A stretch of 6,156 bases of DNA from Acidobacteriota bacterium (GTDB lineage: Bacteria; Acidobacteriota; JAAYUB01; JAMOQF01): assembly GCA_027040585.1 (NCBI GenBank), contig JALULU010000355.1, positions 1-6,156 on the forward strand. The letters run 5' to 3'. Below, piece after piece: positions 5,178-6,156 of the stretch. The translations under genes were made by a program, and so were the position numbers. The notes below the pieces were generated by a model that saw only the letters and a program-made list of their open reading frames with translations, was not told the DNA's origin and ran no database searches. Every line of letters starts with the position of its first letter. The stretch's first letter is position 1.

Positions 5178-6156
5178 AAATACCTCCATCCAATTTTTCA
5201 CTTTTAAGTAATTTTTTATAGAAATTTATTTGATTTAAAATTTCCATTTCTTTTTCTTTTTTACAAACTGGGCACTCTTCATGTTTTCCTCTTAAATAAC
5301 CGTGAATTGGGCAAATAGAAAAAGTTGGAGTTAAAGTAAAATAAGGCAACTTAAAATTTAGTGCCACCTTCTTGATCAATTTTTTACACACCTCAATATC
5401 CTCTACCTCCTCCCCTAAAAAAAGATGCAAAACTGTTCCCCCTGTATATTTTGTCTGTAATCTATCCTGTAAAATTAGTGCTTTAAAAGGATCGGAAGTG
5501 TACCCCACTGGAAGCTGAGTTGAGTTTGTATAATATGGAACTTCGTTGCCTGCAGTCTTAATATCATCAAATTTTTTAATATCAATTTTTGCAAGCCTAT
5601 ACGCAGTACCTTCACCTGGAGTTGCCTCCAAATTGTAAAGCATCCCATCTTCTTTCTGAAACTCCATCAGCTTTTCAAGCATAAAATTCATTATATCTTC
5701 TGCAAGAGAAATACCTTCTTCTGAAGTTAAATCAATTCCTGCAAAATTTATCAAGGCTTCATTCATCCCAATTAGCCCTATGGTGTTAAAATGATTGCTC
5801 CAATAATTTCCCGTCCTCTCTTTTATGTCATTTAAGTAAAACTTTGCATAGGGATATAATCCATTTTCAGTTAAATTTTCAAGAATTTTTCTTTTTACAA
5901 TTAAACTCTCTCTTGCAATATCCATCAACTCATATAATTTCTTTTTAAACTCATTTATATCTTTACTTAAATAACCTATTCTTGGCAAATTTATTGTCAC
6001 CACACCTATTGAACCAGTTAGCGGATTTGCCCCAAATAATCCTCCTCCTCTTTTTCTCAACTCTCTGTTATCAAGACGCAATCTACAACACATGCTTCTT
6101 ACATCATCTGGTGATAAATCACTATTTATGAAATTGGCAAAATATGGAATTCCATA
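5167..6156 (-). CDS. nrdD: Anaerobic ribonucleoside-triphosphate reductase, catalytic body lacking the glycyl-radical tail (N-terminal half outside window)
   Basis: The frame is open from the right edge, giving 329 residues; about half of a usual NrdD (around 600-750) is outside the window. NrdD reduces ribonucleoside triphosphates to deoxy forms without oxygen. Visible motifs, numbered from the edge, are IPYFANF (3-9), SMCCRLRLDNREL (21-33, with candidate active-site cysteines 23/24), ANPLTGSIGVVTINLPR (43-59), YNLEATPGEGTAYR (174-187), TNSTQLPVGYTSDP (210-223) and KYTGGTVLH (236-244). A zinc-type cluster C282-x2-H285-x9-C295-x2-C298 follows. After it comes about 30 residues of helix and then TAA at 5169-5167. 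The RVxGYxRPV tail expected next is absent and is encoded by the following gene. The motifs resemble the NrdD2/NrdD3 groups, which use redoxins, more than formate-using E. coli NrdD, though this is a judgement by eye. The operon promoter must lie outside the window. Confidence 0.92.
   Translation of the reverse strand, partial: YGIPYFANFINSDLSPDDVRSMCCRLRLDNRELRKRGGGLFGANPLTGSIGVVTINLPRIGYLSKDINEFKKKLYELMDIARESLIVKRKILENLTENGLYPYAKFYLNDIKERTGNYWSNHFNTIGLIGMNEALINFAGIDLTSEEGISLAEDIMNFMLEKLMEFQKEDGMLYNLEATPGEGTAYRLAKIDIKKFDDIKTAGNEVPYYTNSTQLPVGYTSDPFKALILQDRLQTKYTGGTVLHLFLGEEVEDIEVCKKLIKKVALNFKLPYFTLTPTFSICPIHGYLRGKHEECPVCKKEKEMEILNQINFYKKLLKSEKLDGGIYEK
5183..5187 (-). promoter_or_regulatory. 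Strong ribosome binding site for the detached glycyl-radical gene
   Basis: GGAGG on the minus strand lies five bases before ATG (5177-5175), near-ideal strength and spacing. It falls inside the last codons of the large nrdD gene. It decides the start of the small gene and is the main sequence evidence that the two-piece reductase is real. Confidence 0.7.

Noticed and set aside
5178..5201. GTG start at 5201 for the glycyl-radical gene
   Set aside because: It adds eight residues without a ribosome site, whereas the ATG at 5177 has GGAGG at ideal spacing.
5167..6156. Intein or group I/II intron as the cause of the nrdD split
   Set aside because: The two coding parts overlap by 11 bases with nothing between them, and no splicing-domain or endonuclease motifs are seen.

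Overview
The window is a strongly AT-rich piece of bacterial chromosome (about 30 % G+C by eye) with six complete protein genes and two cut by the window edges. Gene spacing is tight, several genes overlap, and two of the supported starts are TTG. An oxygen-sensitive class III ribonucleotide reductase module indicates an organism that lives, at least part of the time, without oxygen. The low G+C, Lys/Ile/Asn-rich proteins and compact layout would fit a thermophilic anaerobe or a candidate-phylum bacterium, but the sequence alone does not fix the phylum. No tRNA, rRNA, CRISPR array, insertion sequence or convincing intrinsic terminator was seen.

Layout. 1-1363 (minus): a membrane glycosyltransferase of family GT2, resembling plant CslA/CslC and bacterial cellulose-synthase-like enzymes, with its C-terminus beyond the left edge. 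1364-1477: a divergent intergenic region with an imperfect palindrome. 1478-2911 (plus): a membrane-anchored family 5 solute-binding protein with no transporter genes beside it. 2912-2995: a short gap with a good sigma70-type promoter and a perfect 11-bp tandem repeat. 2996-3529 (plus): a PEBP/YbhB-YbcL family protein with an N-terminal hydrophobic segment. 3510-4289 (plus): an uncharacterised helical-repeat protein whose TTG start lies inside the PEBP gene. 4286-6156 (minus): three overlapping genes of anaerobic deoxyribonucleotide synthesis.

The most notable feature is the reductase module. The large NrdD polypeptide (5167-6156, N-terminal half outside the window) stops shortly after its zinc-binding C/H cluster and lacks the glycyl-radical tail that NrdD normally carries at its C-terminus. 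That tail, with the signature RVVGYYRPV, is encoded by a separate 70-residue gene (4965-5177) with its own GGAGG ribosome binding site five bases before an ATG. nrdG, the radical-SAM activase that makes the glycyl radical, follows with a TTG start. The large-subunit and tail genes overlap by 11 bases, and so do the tail gene and nrdG, so the three are probably translated in a coupled way. As read, this is a two-piece class III reductase: a catalytic body, a detached radical-carrying subunit and an activase, in one operon. A single-base sequence error in an A6 run could mimic the split, so this must be excluded first.

The plus-strand pair PEBP/helical-repeat protein forms a second small operon. 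It runs head-on into nrdG, and the two stop codons share the bases CTAA.
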